A DNA stretch of 64,000 nucleotides, taken from assembly GCF_047495875.1 (NCBI RefSeq), contig NC_092461.1:96230431-96294430 (forward strand), in the 5' to 3' direction. A program made the translations under genes and the position numbers. Below the pieces are notes generated by a model. That model did no database searches, was not told the origin of the DNA, and saw only the letters and a list, made by a program, of their open reading frames with translations. Each line of letters starts with the position of its first letter. The stretch's first letter is position 1. Source of the stretch: Pithys albifrons albifrons. Its lineage: Eukaryota; Chordata; Aves; Passeriformes; Thamnophilidae. Below are positions 23,890 to 34,760 of the stretch, piece by piece.

Positions 23890-24298
23890 AAAGGCAAGGA
23901 GACGCAGCAGAGAGACCTAGACTAATTAGAGGGCTGGACAATCACCAACCATGTGAAGTTCAACATAGGAAAGTATCAGATTCTGCACCTGGGATGGAGT
24001 AATCTTGTTTGTACAGATTGGGGAATAAGGTGCTGCAAAGCATTGCACAGAAGAGGAGACTGAGGAGAGACCTCATTGCAGTTACAATTTCCTTGTGAGG
24101 GGGGGATGGTTGAGCTCTGTAACAGGTTCCCCAGGGAAGTGGTCACAGCCCCTATCCTGCCAGGCTTCAAAAGCCATTTGCATGATTCTCTCAGGTACAT
24201 GGTGTGACTCTTGGGGATGGTCCTGTGCAGGGCTAAGGGTTGGACTTGGTGATCCTTGTATGTCCCTTCCAAACTGGCATATTCTGTGATTCTGTAAC
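23890..24298 (+). mobile_element. CR1 LINE, 3' end, internally deleted
   Basis: The start matches the late RT region (GTGAAGTTCAACATAGGAAA, TCTGCACCTGGGATGG). At about 24010 it jumps to the GAGACTGAGGAGAGACCTC block near the end of ORF2. It then continues to the 3' UTR and ends TTCTGTGATTCTGTAA. So it is a plus-strand CR1 with a loss of some 300 bp of family sequence in the middle. Confidence 0.8.
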
Positions 24299-24716
24299 CA
24301 GTAGTTCCTTAGATGAAATGATAAGTCCACCTTTGAAGGATTTGGGCTCTTGAGACTCCTTTATTACTCATCCCTCCTTCCTGAATTACAGGTGAATTCA
24401 AAGATCATAAGTGTTTGCACAGATGGATAATTATGCTGCTTTGACTGTCTAATTGCTTATATCATGAGTTCAGTATGAATCTTTTGAGTATGGGGATGAC
24501 CACATGGCTCAACCTTTCTAAAAGGCCTATTAAGAGGAAGATGACCATCAGCTGGTTTGAACAGTAACCAGGCAATTACAAAGAAAAATGTTTTAAACAA
24601 AGGAGTCAGTCCATAAAGGAAGCAAAAAGAAGCAAAGAAATGGAAAAAGTGAGACCTCAGAGTAAAACTGGCAGCAGTCAACTCCTGTTTTGTCACTGTT
24701 GGCAGTCACTCTATAA
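24299..24716. other. Single-copy spacer, no gene seen
   Basis: AT-rich sequence between the CR1 end and the left TSD of the nested LTR. No motif recognised. Confidence 0.55.
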
Positions 24717-25098
24717 GCATTTGTCTTGGTTTGAGGGGAAAAACCAAAATGTTTACCCACAAGCCTTCTCCACAATAATCACGCCACTCTTTATCAAATT
24801 TAGGAAAAGGAATTTTAATACAAGAAGGATAACTGTTCTTAACTGCTATATATGAACAGACTAGTGCAAACCTCTTCCCCAACACCACAAAAGAAAGAAA
24901 AAAAACCCCAACAACAAAACCCAGCAGGTTTTCCTCCAGGAGGAAAGTTATACTTAAGCAGTGTCAATGTCACAGTCCGGCTGGCTGCGGAGTGAGTTTC
25001 CAGTCCCTCTCCAGCGAGACAGACGAGTGGTGAGCTCTCAGATGAACTCTGTGTCTCTTGTCCAAGATGAAGAAAAAGAAAGCTGAAAGTGGGGAACC

Positions 25099-25709
25099 TG
25101 TTGGAGGTGGCAAGTACCTGGACAAGCAGGAATGAAGGAGGGTGAGGGATCGCCGGACAGAGTTCGACGTGTGGAAGGTCCAGGAAGACTCCCCCGAATC
25201 CTGACTGCGACCGCACACTAAAGGACTTTCTTTATTACCAGTTATATCCCTCATTTTTTATTGAAATCATATTGTCTAATGTCTCTCCCAGTTCCAGAAC
25301 CTTCCCCAGGCAGGCAGGGGCTGTCACCAAGGGTGCAGCTACCATTGGTCGGCTCCCTCTGGGGGGCGGGCCTTGCCCTGCCTGTCATTAGTCCACTCCC
25401 CAGTTCACTCCCCCTCAGTTTTCCTACCCAATAGTTGTTAGCGGATTTGCATGCTCCGCCTTAGTTCCTCCCCTTTTCCAGAACCTTCCCTATCCCAAGT
25501 TATATAAACCCCTGTTCCCCTCAATAAAGTTGGATCAGCCTGGATCTTCGGATCAGGTCAGACCATCCTTGGCTCCTGGGTGTTTGTTCTCACGTCGCGA
25601 GGCAAACCTTACCTAGGGTCAGGGAATCCCGGCGAACGACAACTCAGTCGGCAGTCTGCGAACCCCGTTGCTGGTCTGGTCCTTTCCCAAAGAGACCAAG
25701 GCTGCGACA
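25099..25709 (+). mobile_element. Inner solo LTR, ERVK-like family, copy B
   Basis: Starts TGTTGGAGGTGGC, ends CTGCGACA, with a perfect 6-bp TSD GGAACC (25093-25098 and 25710-25715) lying inside the outer LTR. It is the same family as 16856-17449. U3 carries a GC box (25361-25370), CCAAT (25428-25432), an octamer, TATA and AATAAA. U5 retains many CpG dinucleotides (CGTCGCGAGG and others), suggesting a fairly recent insertion. No internal region remains. Confidence 0.93.
25428..25528 (+). promoter_or_regulatory. LTR core promoter and poly(A) signal
   Basis: CCAAT 25428-25432, ATTTGCAT octamer 25445-25452, TATATAAA 25501-25508, AATAAA 25523-25528. Octamer-to-TATA and TATA-to-AATAAA distances equal those of copy A. 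All elements are intact here, so this is the most promoter-competent LTR in the window. Confidence 0.75.
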
Positions 25710-26110
25710 GGAACCTCCACGTGTCCTGGAAAGCAGCTGCACACTTCTCTCTCTCCCGGGTCACTGCCCCAGCCAGGGCAGGCTGTGACAGTGCAGGTGG
25801 TGGTGAGACTGGAGCAGAGGCCGAGACCCCAAATGCAGGAACCAGGAGAAACAGCCACGGCGAGGAGTAAAACAGCATCTCAGCCAGAAGCCCCAGCAGT
25901 AGCCAGCAGAGCAGCTTCCCTCCTCGGCAGCACCCAGCGCTCCCGCGTTCTGCGGAGCTAAGAATGGAATAATGTCCCCAAAACCAAAAGAGACAACCTG
26001 CCACCACCTAAGCAATCAGCAGTTAACTACTTCTTTTTGTTAACTGCTGGCATGGGCAGTTAGTGGCAGGGGAGAGAATTTACATAATAATCCCAAACTA
26101 CAACAGCATT

Positions 26111-26400
26111 GCAGCATGTACCAAAGTCTGATGGTACAACCCCCTCTGTGGGGCACTGAGAGCAGCCTGCATGCAGTTAGGGCAGCCAGTGTGAGGGGCA
26201 AGTAAAGACCCACATCTCAGTGTGCCTGTTCAAACTTGTGGAGTTCTCCATTGCTGATGAGCAAGTGGTAGGAAACAGCAGGGGAACACACAGAGCTAGA
26301 TCACCCCCATCTGTCACAGGAAGGGTGTGTGCTCAAGGAATCTCTACTGTTTCCCAGCAAACAGGGTGTGCTCATGGCTCAAATCTAGCTTCATGAATAT
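26111..26400. other. Single-copy spacer, no gene seen
   Basis: Moderately GC-rich sequence after the outer LTR. No family recognised. Confidence 0.5.
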
Positions 26401-26591
26401 CACGGAATCATAGAATGGCTTGGATTGGTATGGTCATTAAAGACCATCTAGTTTCAATTCCTCTACTGTGGGCAGGGACACTTCCCACTAGACCAGGTTC
26501 CTCAGAGCCCCATCCAACCTAGCCTTGGGGAATCCACAACTTGTCTGGGTAAACTGTTCTAGTGCATTACCACCCCCACAGTAAATGACTG
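26401..26591 (-). mobile_element. CR1 LINE 3' end fragment, minus strand
   Basis: Reverse complement of the CR1 3' terminus: GGAATCATAGAATGGCTTGG, then GACCATCTAGTTTCAATTCC, GGGCAGGGACACTTCCCAC, and the CCACCCCCACAGTAAA block. Only the last ~190 bp of the family is present. Confidence 0.85.
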
Positions 26592-28939
26592 TGTGGGGGA
26601 ACTGTTTGGGTTTAGATATGGAAATATGCCTGGAAATTTATAGATAAATTAGCATTTTATATGTCTAAATAACACTATCTATTGAATTATTTATACTCCT
26701 GAATGTATAGTTCAGTGATTGCCATTAAATTATGTGTTGCTAATAAATCAACAAACCACTTTTGTCCTGCTTTGTTTCAAACTATGTGAACCGAGCAACG
26801 TTGTTGTTTTTTTTCTCATATAATGACAAGCTGTTACATTTTAACCAGCAAATGTGGTCATTGCAGTCAATAGGTAGGTACCCTACTGCACATTCTGACA
26901 GCTAAAGCAACGACTATTTAATGAAGTTATTTTTATATGTACAATTTTTTCTAAGTTTTCCTCAAAAGACAGATTTATGGTACTAGACCTGAAATTTAGG
27001 CCTGCATTCCCAAGAGTTATAGCTAAACACCTAGCAAATCTCAATATAACTCTAACACTGACAGAAAGAAACACTATCAGCCCAGTGTATTATAAAAAGA
27101 TAGAGAAATTGATATGAAAAACTAAGTAATTACCGTCATTAAGTCTTCAATATCTGAAGAAAAAAAAAGAAAATAATCTAGAACACTTAAATGTTTTTGG
27201 GTTTTTTTCGTCTGTGAACCCTCCAGCTACAACCAAAACAATAAACTTTCTTTTATTCACTTTTCCTTTTGAAATTTTAGCAGTAGAAGATTTCGAGGAA
27301 CAAATGGAACTGGTGACTCACTTCTCTTCTTCATGACACTATCCATCAGTATCTTCTTGTTTTAACACTTTTAGAATGATTGGAACAGAGTGCAATAAAG
27401 AGAAACAATTATCGCATCAGAATACTCAGTTCTGTCTTTACACCTTCACCATAGTTATTAAAAAGTTAATTATAATTTAATCTTCTTTCCCTAAAACTCA
27501 TAACTCTTGCAGGAAATGCATTATTAGTGTTGTTATTAGAGTTTACAGGTTTGTTTTCTGCAGATGACTGCAGAAGTACAGAACAACTAAGAATCCGATA
27601 GAAGTTTATTACATTAATAGTTTTGCAGTGTATGTAGCTTGTTACAAGAAACAAGAAATTGTTATGGAAAAAGTGTAGGAACCTGTACAGAGCCTGGGAG
27701 AGATAAGTTCAGATGATGACAGCAGGTGACTTTGAGATGTATCCTCTTGCTTCTCCCTGACATCTTTGGCTCTCCTTGTGTAATGACCTACTCCAAGGGT
27801 TTTTCAAATGAGCAAAATAAAATTACCCTACCTTACGTGTGAGTTGACAAATAGGGAAGTTTTAAATTTGTCCATAAAAGAAAAAAAAAAGTTGCTATAT
27901 CCTATATACAATAAGAACAGGCTTGATACTTACTATATATAAAAATTTTAAAGAAATCTGATTCAGTATTTGAAAATCATTTTTCAACATTTCACTCTCT
28001 TCAGTTCTTTTTGGACCTAAATGAAATTAGAACACATACCCTCCAGTACAGCAGATCTTCTCAGTATGTTTCAATTGTAGTTCTCTTCATCATGTTTGGT
28101 TAGATTTTTCTTTAGCGAAATAGTTTTACAAATACTGATATCAATATAACTCAACGTAAAGTGTGGCAACTAAATCTTCAGTTTTATCATAGTACTATGG
28201 ATAAGAAGTGAAACATTATGAAGATAGTAAGTGTCTTGATATCTATTGTGTTTAAGTCAGACAGGTCTTGCTGGAAAGACATCTAAAATTTAAAGCATGA
28301 CTGAGGTCATCAGTTTCATTTTTTGCATGAAATAGCTGTCAGGACAACAAGAAATGGGTTCAGTCAATAGCAAACAAGTAAATAATTCTTCTTTTATTCT
28401 GGACTAAAAGGTTTATCAGGAAGCAGCTGTGATATACCTGGCAGTTGAAGTTAATAAAATCCATATAGATGAATGATTAATTTACAGGATTTTTTCTCAG
28501 AAATGTGTTTTCTGCCTATTTAAAAAATCATGAAACTACATTCTAGAGAAGCTCCTGTTTTTTTCTAACCCAGGTCATCCTGGCATATCATTATAACATC
28601 ACTAATATTAAAGAGTAGCAATCAATTGTGGGTCTAAGAGTTCTCAAGTGATAGGTAGGGATGGATGGAAAGGTTAAGTCTAAGGAAGCTGTCTCAATGG
28701 AAGCAAAAATGGGATAGGAAGACAGAACTGATTTGTTTTAAAATATGAGATTTACCATTAATTCCGATCTCCTTTGGAAGTCAACATAAAAACATTGTGG
28801 GTTTTGGTTCATGAAACTAAATGTTCCCTTGTTCTCCAATTCAACGAAATGCTGAGCTTGTGAAATCATCTGTCTGTGGGCATCCTTCCATGACTTAGCA
28901 TGCATTTAAGTCTAATAAGAGTTAAGCCACACTGAGCAT
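26592..28939. other. AT-rich single-copy sequence, no gene seen
   Basis: Frames of at most 63 codons without domains. No repeats beyond short A or T runs. Confidence 0.6.
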
Positions 28940-29637
28940 ATGTTCAGACTGTGGAACGAGAGGCTGGAAAGCAGTGCCATGGAAAGGCCCCTGGGGGTGC
29001 TGGTTGATGGCAAGTTGAATATGAGTCAACAGTGCCCTGGCAGCCAGGAGGGCCAACTGTGTCCAGCCAGTCGAGGGAGGGGATTGTCCCGTTGTCCCAC
29101 TCTGCTCTGCCCTGGGGCAGCCTCACTTTGAATATTGTGTGCAGTTTTGGGCACTGCAATATAAGAAAGATATTAATTTATTAGAAAGTGTCTAAAGAAG
29201 GTCAAGGCAGATGGTGAAGGGCCTTGAGGGAAAATCATATGATGAGTGGCTGAGTTCACTTGGTCTATTCAGCCCTCGGGAAACTGAGGGGAGACCTCAT
29301 CGCAGTCTGGAGTCTTCCTCATGAGGAAGAGGGGGGGCATGCACTGATCACTTCTCTGTGGTGACCAGTGACAGGACTCAAGGAAATGGCCTGAAGTTGT
29401 GTCAGAGGAGGTTTAAGTTGGATATTAGAGGTTCTTTCCCGAGAGAGTGGTTGGGCACTGGAACAGAATTCCCAGGGAAGTGATCACTACACCAAGCCTG
29501 CCAGAGTTCAGTAAGCATTTAGATGATACTTTCAGGCATATGGTGTGACTCTTGGGGATGATTCTGTTTAGGGCTACAGGTTGGACTTGATGATGCTTGT
29601 GGGTCCCTTCCAACTTCTGTGATTCTGTGATTCTGTG
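28940..29637 (+). mobile_element. CR1 LINE, 5'-truncated, plus strand
   Basis: Begins in late ORF2 (AGTGCCATGGAAAGGCCCCT, GTTGATGGCAAGTTGAATAT). It passes through the ORF2 C-terminus (GTCTAAAGAAGGTCAAGGC; TTCAGCCCTCGGGAAACTGA) and the 3' UTR, and ends with three ATTCTGTG units at 29614-29637. Frames are broken. Confidence 0.88.
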
Positions 29638-29693
29638 AAAATGAAAAGGCTTTTATTGTGTAAGAACAAGTTTTACAATGCATAAAAAACTGA

Positions 29694-30647
29694 AAAGTCA
29701 ACATGGATTCACATAAAGAAAATCATGCATAACCAAGCTGGTTGCCTTTTACTATGGGACAACCAGCTGGATAGATGAGGGGAGAGCAGCAGATGCTGTA
29801 TACCTGGACCTCAGCAAAGTTTTTGACACTGTCTCCCATGATACCCTCGTAGGTTAACTCAGGGAGCATGGGCTGGAGTAGCGGACAGTGAGGTGGATTG
29901 AGAATGGACTGAATGGCCATGTCTCAGAGGGCTGTGATCAGTGACAGTCTAGTTGTTGAACTGTCATTAGTGGTATCCCCCAGGAGTTAATCCTGAGTCC
30001 AGCATTGTTTAACATGTTCATCAATGACTTGGATGAAGGGATGGATGCCTCCTCAGCAAGTTCTCTGGTGACACAAACCTGGGAGGAGTGGTCGATACTC
30101 CAGAGTGCTGTGCAACCCTGCAGGAGGACCTCGACAGGTTGGAAACGGGCAGAGAAGAACTGCCTGAAATTAAACAGAGACAAATACAGGGTTCTGCACC
30201 TGGAGAGGAATAACCCCATGCAATAGGACAAGCTGTGAGCTGACCTGCTGGAAAGAAGCTCTGAGGAGAAGGACCTGGGAGTCCTGTTGGAAAACAAGCT
30301 GTTCATGAGCCAGTAGTGTGTCATTGTGGCCAAGAAGGTCAATGGTATCCTGGACTGCATTAGGACAAGCACTGTCAGGAGTGCAAGGGAGGTGATCCTG
30401 CCCTTCTATTCTGTCCTGGTGAGGCCTCATCTGACGGACTGTATCCAGTTCTGGGATTCGCAGTGCAAGGCAGATGTTTAGCTCCTGGAGCATGTCCACC
30501 AGAGGATGAAAAAGATGGTTAAGGTGTTGAGGTATCTCTTATGAAAAAAAGGCTGAGGGAGCCAGACCTCTTTAGCCTGGAGGAGAGGTTATGGAAATAA
30601 CACCCAGTTGTCCCTTCCACACTTAATCATTCTATGATTCTGTGAAA
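29694..30647 (+). mobile_element. CR1 LINE, 5'-truncated, plus strand
   Basis: Starts in the RT fingers region and covers RT motif A (AVYLDLSKVFDTVSHDT near 29795-29850), the MFINDLDEG block (30014-30045), the thumb region and a shortened C-terminus. It ends at TCTATGATTCTGTG. At 30053-30076 the position of the catalytic DD box reads SKFSGD, so the first aspartate is replaced. Several frameshifts are present. Confidence 0.85.
30005..30226 (+). pseudogene. CR1 RT fragment with altered catalytic box
   Basis: 73-codon frame starting FNMFINDLDEG, a CR1 RT hallmark. The following catalytic box lies in another frame and reads SGD instead of an intact DD pair. It is not functional. Confidence 0.7.
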
Positions 30648-30704
30648 ATGGAAAAACCTCATGTATTCATTTAAAAGCAGGTTATGTCTTATTTATTTAG
30701 TAAA

Positions 30705-30802
30705 AGTTAGACAAACACAGTTCTCTCAGCCTTTCCTCATGTGGCAGGCTGCCCAGTCCTTTCCTCATCTTTGTGGTCCTTCTCTGGACCTTCAGCAACC
30801 TG
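30705..30802 (-). mobile_element. CR1 LINE, minus strand, left part of a split copy
   Basis: Reverse complement of the end of CR1 ORF2: ACAAACACAGTTCTCTCAGC, then CTTTGTGGTCCTTCTCTGGA. It continues in the family at 31886 after the inserted element, so 30705-30802 and 31886-33095 were one insertion. Confidence 0.7.
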
Positions 30803-31885
30803 TGAACCTGTGAGGTCCAGGATGGTCCAGGGAGTTTCAAGAGGGTCCATGGGGGATCAGGAGGGTTCAAGGTGGTTGAGGATGCTTCAGAGGGATACAG
30901 GGGGTTTCAGAGGGTTTTAAAGGGCTCCAAGGGGATTTCAGGGGAGTCCAAGGGGTTCCAGCAGGGTTTTGGGTGGTCCAGAAGGGTGCAGGAGTGTCCC
31001 AGGGAGTCCAGGAGGGTTTGAAGGGGTCCAGGGGGTTCTAAGAAGGGTCCAGGGAGGTCCAGGAGGGTTCAAGGTGGGTCCAAGAGTGTCGAGGGGGCTC
31101 CAGAAGTGTTTCCGGGCTGTTCAGAGGACTCCAGGGGCATCCAGGGATGTCCCAGATGCTCCAGGTAGTTCCAGTAGGGTCCAAGACAGTCCACAGGGAC
31201 CCAAAGAGGGTCCAGGGGGGTCCAGGGGGTTTTAGGGAAGTCCAGAATGTTCCAGGGGATTCCAAGGGGGTCCCACTGGGGTCCATGGGGGATCAGGACA
31301 GTCCAAGGTTTCTGAAGATGAGAGATGCCTCTGCTTGAATTAAGGTGCAAACAAGACCACATGACCAAGTCAATAATACAGATTTTATTTAACAGTAAAT
31401 GTGAGGCAGAGAAATAGAAATAAATGGGAAAGGGACAAGGGGGATGAAGAGAGAGACACAGAGAGAAAGAGATCAAGCAGAAAATAGCCACCACCCATGG
31501 ATCTAGCAACATCCCATTGATCCTTCTTCACCCTGGGCTTCTCTATGGTGGTGGTCTTCTCAGGGTACCACCTTTTTACAGTCCAAGTTCCAGGTATCCA
31601 CAGGGTGGTTGCAGATGTTCTCATAACTTGGGTTGGCATGCATATGAGTAGTTGCTTCCTTTCCCATAGTTTGACGCTGTGGGAATTTTTGTCTTGATGC
31701 ATTAACTGTAATGTCTTAACCAGACCTTACCTCCATCAGGCTTGTAAGCAGTGTCTTCTTGTTGCACATTCCTCCTTTCTGTGCTTATCTCTAGTTCCCT
31801 GTCTGGTAGCTTATCTTATGACAAGTTGATTCCATGGCCATGACAGAACTTTGAGAGAGGCAACTATATTTTTTAAGTCCTTACA
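30803..31885. mobile_element. LTR-like element carrying a minisatellite, inserted in CR1
   Basis: The two flanks are adjacent segments of one minus-strand CR1, so everything between is an insertion. With ends TGAACCTGTG... and ...CCTTACA, it has TG...CA termini and a near-perfect 5-bp TSD (ACCTG at 30798-30802, GCCTG at 31886-31890). The left half is a G-rich minisatellite. The right half (31320-31885) contains TTTTATTT near 31383 (AATAAAA on minus) and no open frame of note. The class is not certain. A solo LTR is the simplest reading. Confidence 0.55.
30812..31305. repeat. G-rich minisatellite, ~10-bp unit GGTCCAGGGG
   Basis: About 500 bp of degenerate, roughly 10-bp units centred on GGTCCAGGGG, with variants GGGTTTCAGAG, AGTCCAAGGG and GGTTCAAG. 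The segment GGTCCATGGGGGATCAGGA appears at both ends (about 30844 and 31280), so a longer block may also have been duplicated. Open frames of 82-147 codons on both strands are by-products of the repeat. Confidence 0.88.
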
Positions 31886-33095
31886 GCCTGTCCACATTTT
31901 CTTTGCATGGGGGAACCAAAACCAAACACAGCATTCCAGGTGTGGCCTGACAAGTACTTAGCCAAATGGGATAATGGCTTCTTTATCTCTGCTTCTGATG
32001 CCTTTGTCGAGGCAACCCATCATCCCATTGGATTTCTTTGCTGCAGCAGAACACTGTTCACTCATATTGAACTTGTTGTCCACCAGGACACTCAGGTCCC
32101 TTTCCATAGAGCTGCTCCCCAGCTGGGTAGATCCCAGCATGTGCTGCACTCCTGCAAGACCTTACACTTCTCTTTGTGGAACTTCATAAGGTTCTTGTTA
32201 TACCACTCTTCCAGCTTATCCAAGTCTTCCTGCGGGCTGGCTCTTCTTTCCAATGTGTTACTTCTTCACTCAATTTGGTATCATTGACAGGCTTCATTAG
32301 GATACACTTGATTCCACTCTCCACATCAGTTATAAAGATATTAAACTGTGTTGGACCCAATATCAATCTCTGGGATCCCACTTGTGACAGATTACCTTTT
32401 AGAAGAGGAGATGTTCACCAGTCCCCTCCAGGTATGTCTGGTCAGTCAGTTCCCTATCCACTCCAAAGATCATTGGTATAGACTGCAATGCATCCATTCC
32501 TGTAGAAGGAGGCTATGGGAAAAGGCTTGGAGAAATACAGGTAGACAATATCCAACATCAACTGAGCAGGTTACTTTGTAACAGAAGATGTTTTGGTTTT
32601 TCATATCACAATTCGCCCTTGGGGAATATTCTTGGCTTTTCCTAATCTCATGCATCATCTGACTTGTGATAGTCCCCAGGAAGATTTGTTCCGTAACTTT
32701 CCCAGGAACAGAAGTAACACTCATGGGCTCATAATGTCTTGGATCCTCATTTAAGCTCCTCTTGTAGATGGGAGTGACATTAACCTTATTCCAGTCTTCT
32801 GGGACATCCTCTGGTCCCCACAGTGTCTCAAATATTATGGAGAGCAGCCTCACAAGAATATCAGCCAGCTCCCCTAATACCCCTGGGTAGGCAGTTTTAG
32901 GGCCCATTGATTTGTAGGGGTCAGTCTCCTGTGACAGTTCACATACCAACACTTCCTTCACTGATGATGGTTCTGTGTTTGCAACAACATGGATTTTTGT
33001 TCCCGAGGCTGGGGCCCATCAGTGCTGGTAAAGATGGAGGTGAAGAAAGTGTTGGGAACCTCTGCCTTTTCAGTGGTGTTGTGACTAATTCACTT
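31886..33095 (-). mobile_element. CR1 LINE, minus strand, right part of a split copy
   Basis: Minus-strand translation gives ORF2 from before the RT domain (KSMGPK..., 32900) through RT (PEDWNKVNVTPIYK, RHYEPMSVTSVPGKV) to the late region (DLSVLVDNKFNMSEQC at 32080). The family sequence continues at 30705-30802. Its 3' UTR is not seen. The copy is diverged, with many stops. Confidence 0.8.
32470..32961 (-). pseudogene. CR1 ORF2 fragment (RT N-terminal half)
   Basis: 163-codon minus frame. It contains the pre-RT KSMGPK motif, WNKVNVTPIYKR (RT motif 1) and HYEPMSVTSVPGKVTEQ (motif 2). The expected QHGF block is lost to a frame change and the catalytic motifs lie downstream in other frames. Inactive. 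Confidence 0.75.
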
Positions 33096-34760
33096 CTTCT
33101 GTTTAACAGATAGGTTCTACCAATATTTGATACAATATTTTTCTTACTGTGTATTGTGTTCTCTGTTTATTTTGTCACTGTAGTGGAAGACTCATCACAT
33201 AAGTCAGCCTACTGAGAGAAATAACTCATTTGTCAGAATTACAATGGTTCGATGGCTAGAGTGAGGACAGAAATCTCTATGAGAATTGTGGGCATTGAAA
33301 CAATAAAAGTCACAGTTCTGTAGTGAACCAATTACAGTAAAGACTCTTGAGGTATTACCTGAGCTCAGAAAGTACACACTGAAGAAGTATTTAAAATATT
33401 CAGTACAAATATCAATTTCCTTAGGTACACAAAAACAGTTTTCTAAATTTAATCTGATAGTTCACACTCTGTATAGCAACAGTCATTTATTGGAACTTAT
33501 ATAGACATAAGGCCAGCCTCTGCTCTCCAGCATAAAAGAGAAGACTTTTCAAAAGGCTGAAATCCATCTGGCAGGGACTGTGATGGTAAGATACAAGAAA
33601 GCTGATGGCAAAAATTTTAGGAATTCTTATTTAAATATTTCCAACTTTTGTGAAATTACATCAAAGCAACCTCACTGGTGTTTAATTTTGCAGCTGCACT
33701 TTACCATTCTCAAAGAAGTGTGTGAGGGTTTTGCCCCACTTTCTACACAACAAACAAACCACACTTTGTCAGACTTTATTGTGTATATTCCTTCAGAAAG
33801 AGCCATTTACAGAAATATTGAGAGTGACCTCTTCTTTGTATGGAGGTCCTGAATCATATAAACCATATATTGCTGAAGTCTGAGAGCAGTGTAATTTCAT
33901 TCTGCTCCCTACACTGTGAAATATAGAACCATTGGTGTCATGAAATCGAAGAAGTATAAAAATGAAAGTTCTTACTGATAGAAGCATGTGCAGCCTATAT
34001 TAAATTAAGAGGGATGGAAACAGATCTGTGACTTCTGAAGTACATGAAAAACTACAGCACCACCAAAGACACTGGCAGGTCAGGGGTGTAAATGGAAATA
34101 ACTACTTTAGGGACAGGCTATTCAGGACCCATATTGAAAACCTATGTGTCGCATATTTTCCCAAAATTTCCAGCAACCTCTGAGCTTTAGAGTTTATGAA
34201 CTATAGCTATAGTCCAACTGTCAGCAAAGAACAAATTTTCTAAAAGTAGAAAAGGTACTGAAGGCTGTGCCCCTTCAAGAAAAACAAAGAAGAAACAAAT
34301 AAACAAAATTCAAAACTACTTCTTTCGATATGAATCTAATGACTGCTTTGTGATATTTACCTCCTGCAAGGGAATGGTTATATTTTGTGTGTGTGTGTGT
34401 GTATAAGTGTGTGTGTGGATGGAAGCATAGGCACTGCAGAACACGCACACACTTCTCTGGTCATACAGGGTAAATTATTGGTATGGTTTAATGAATAGTA
34501 TTTTATTTATTGCTCACAAGCGATGTTTTTTAGAGAGGAATCTAACACATTTTATAATATTTTGCAGAAACCTAGAGGTAACTAATACATTTTGATATTT
34601 AACATTTATTTCAAATTAAATATTAATAAATTCAGATTTATTTGAATATAGTTTAAAATTAAAAAATATTTAAATGAAATTGTTTTCAAGAAGGGAATGT
34701 TAAATGATACAGCGTTGGCATTGCATATGAATTAGGTAAACTGTATTGTACAATATATAG
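33096..34760. other. AT-rich single-copy sequence with a TG microsatellite
   Basis: No gene recognised. A (TG)n run interrupted once by TATAAG lies at 34386-34417. Confidence 0.6.
34386..34417. repeat. (TG)n microsatellite
   Basis: Eight or more TG units, a short TATAAG interruption, then further TG units. Confidence 0.9.

Larger units (their letters stand above)
24722..26105 (-). mobile_element. Outer solo LTR (ERVL-type), interrupted by a younger LTR
   Basis: The outer LTR runs from TGTCTTGGTTTGAGG to CTACAACA and has a perfect 5-bp TSD GCATT (24717-24721 and 26106-26110). Its left part is 24722-25098 and its right part 25716-26105 (25710-25715 is the inner TSD repeat). Removing the inner LTR and one TSD copy leaves about 767 bp. 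The right end matches the LTR at 1-241. Minus is the likely sense strand by its terminal TGTTGTAGTTTGGG. A minus frame of 132 codons (25609-26007) crosses the outer-inner junction and is spurious. Confidence 0.9.

Noticed and set aside
25609..26007. 132-codon minus-strand frame
   Set aside because: It spans the junction between the inner and the outer LTR, so it could not have existed before the nested insertion and has no domain.
30969..31512. Open frames over the GGTCCAGG minisatellite on both strands
   Set aside because: Low-complexity products (Gly/Val/Gln or Pro/Trp/Leu rich) of a tandem repeat without start context or domain.
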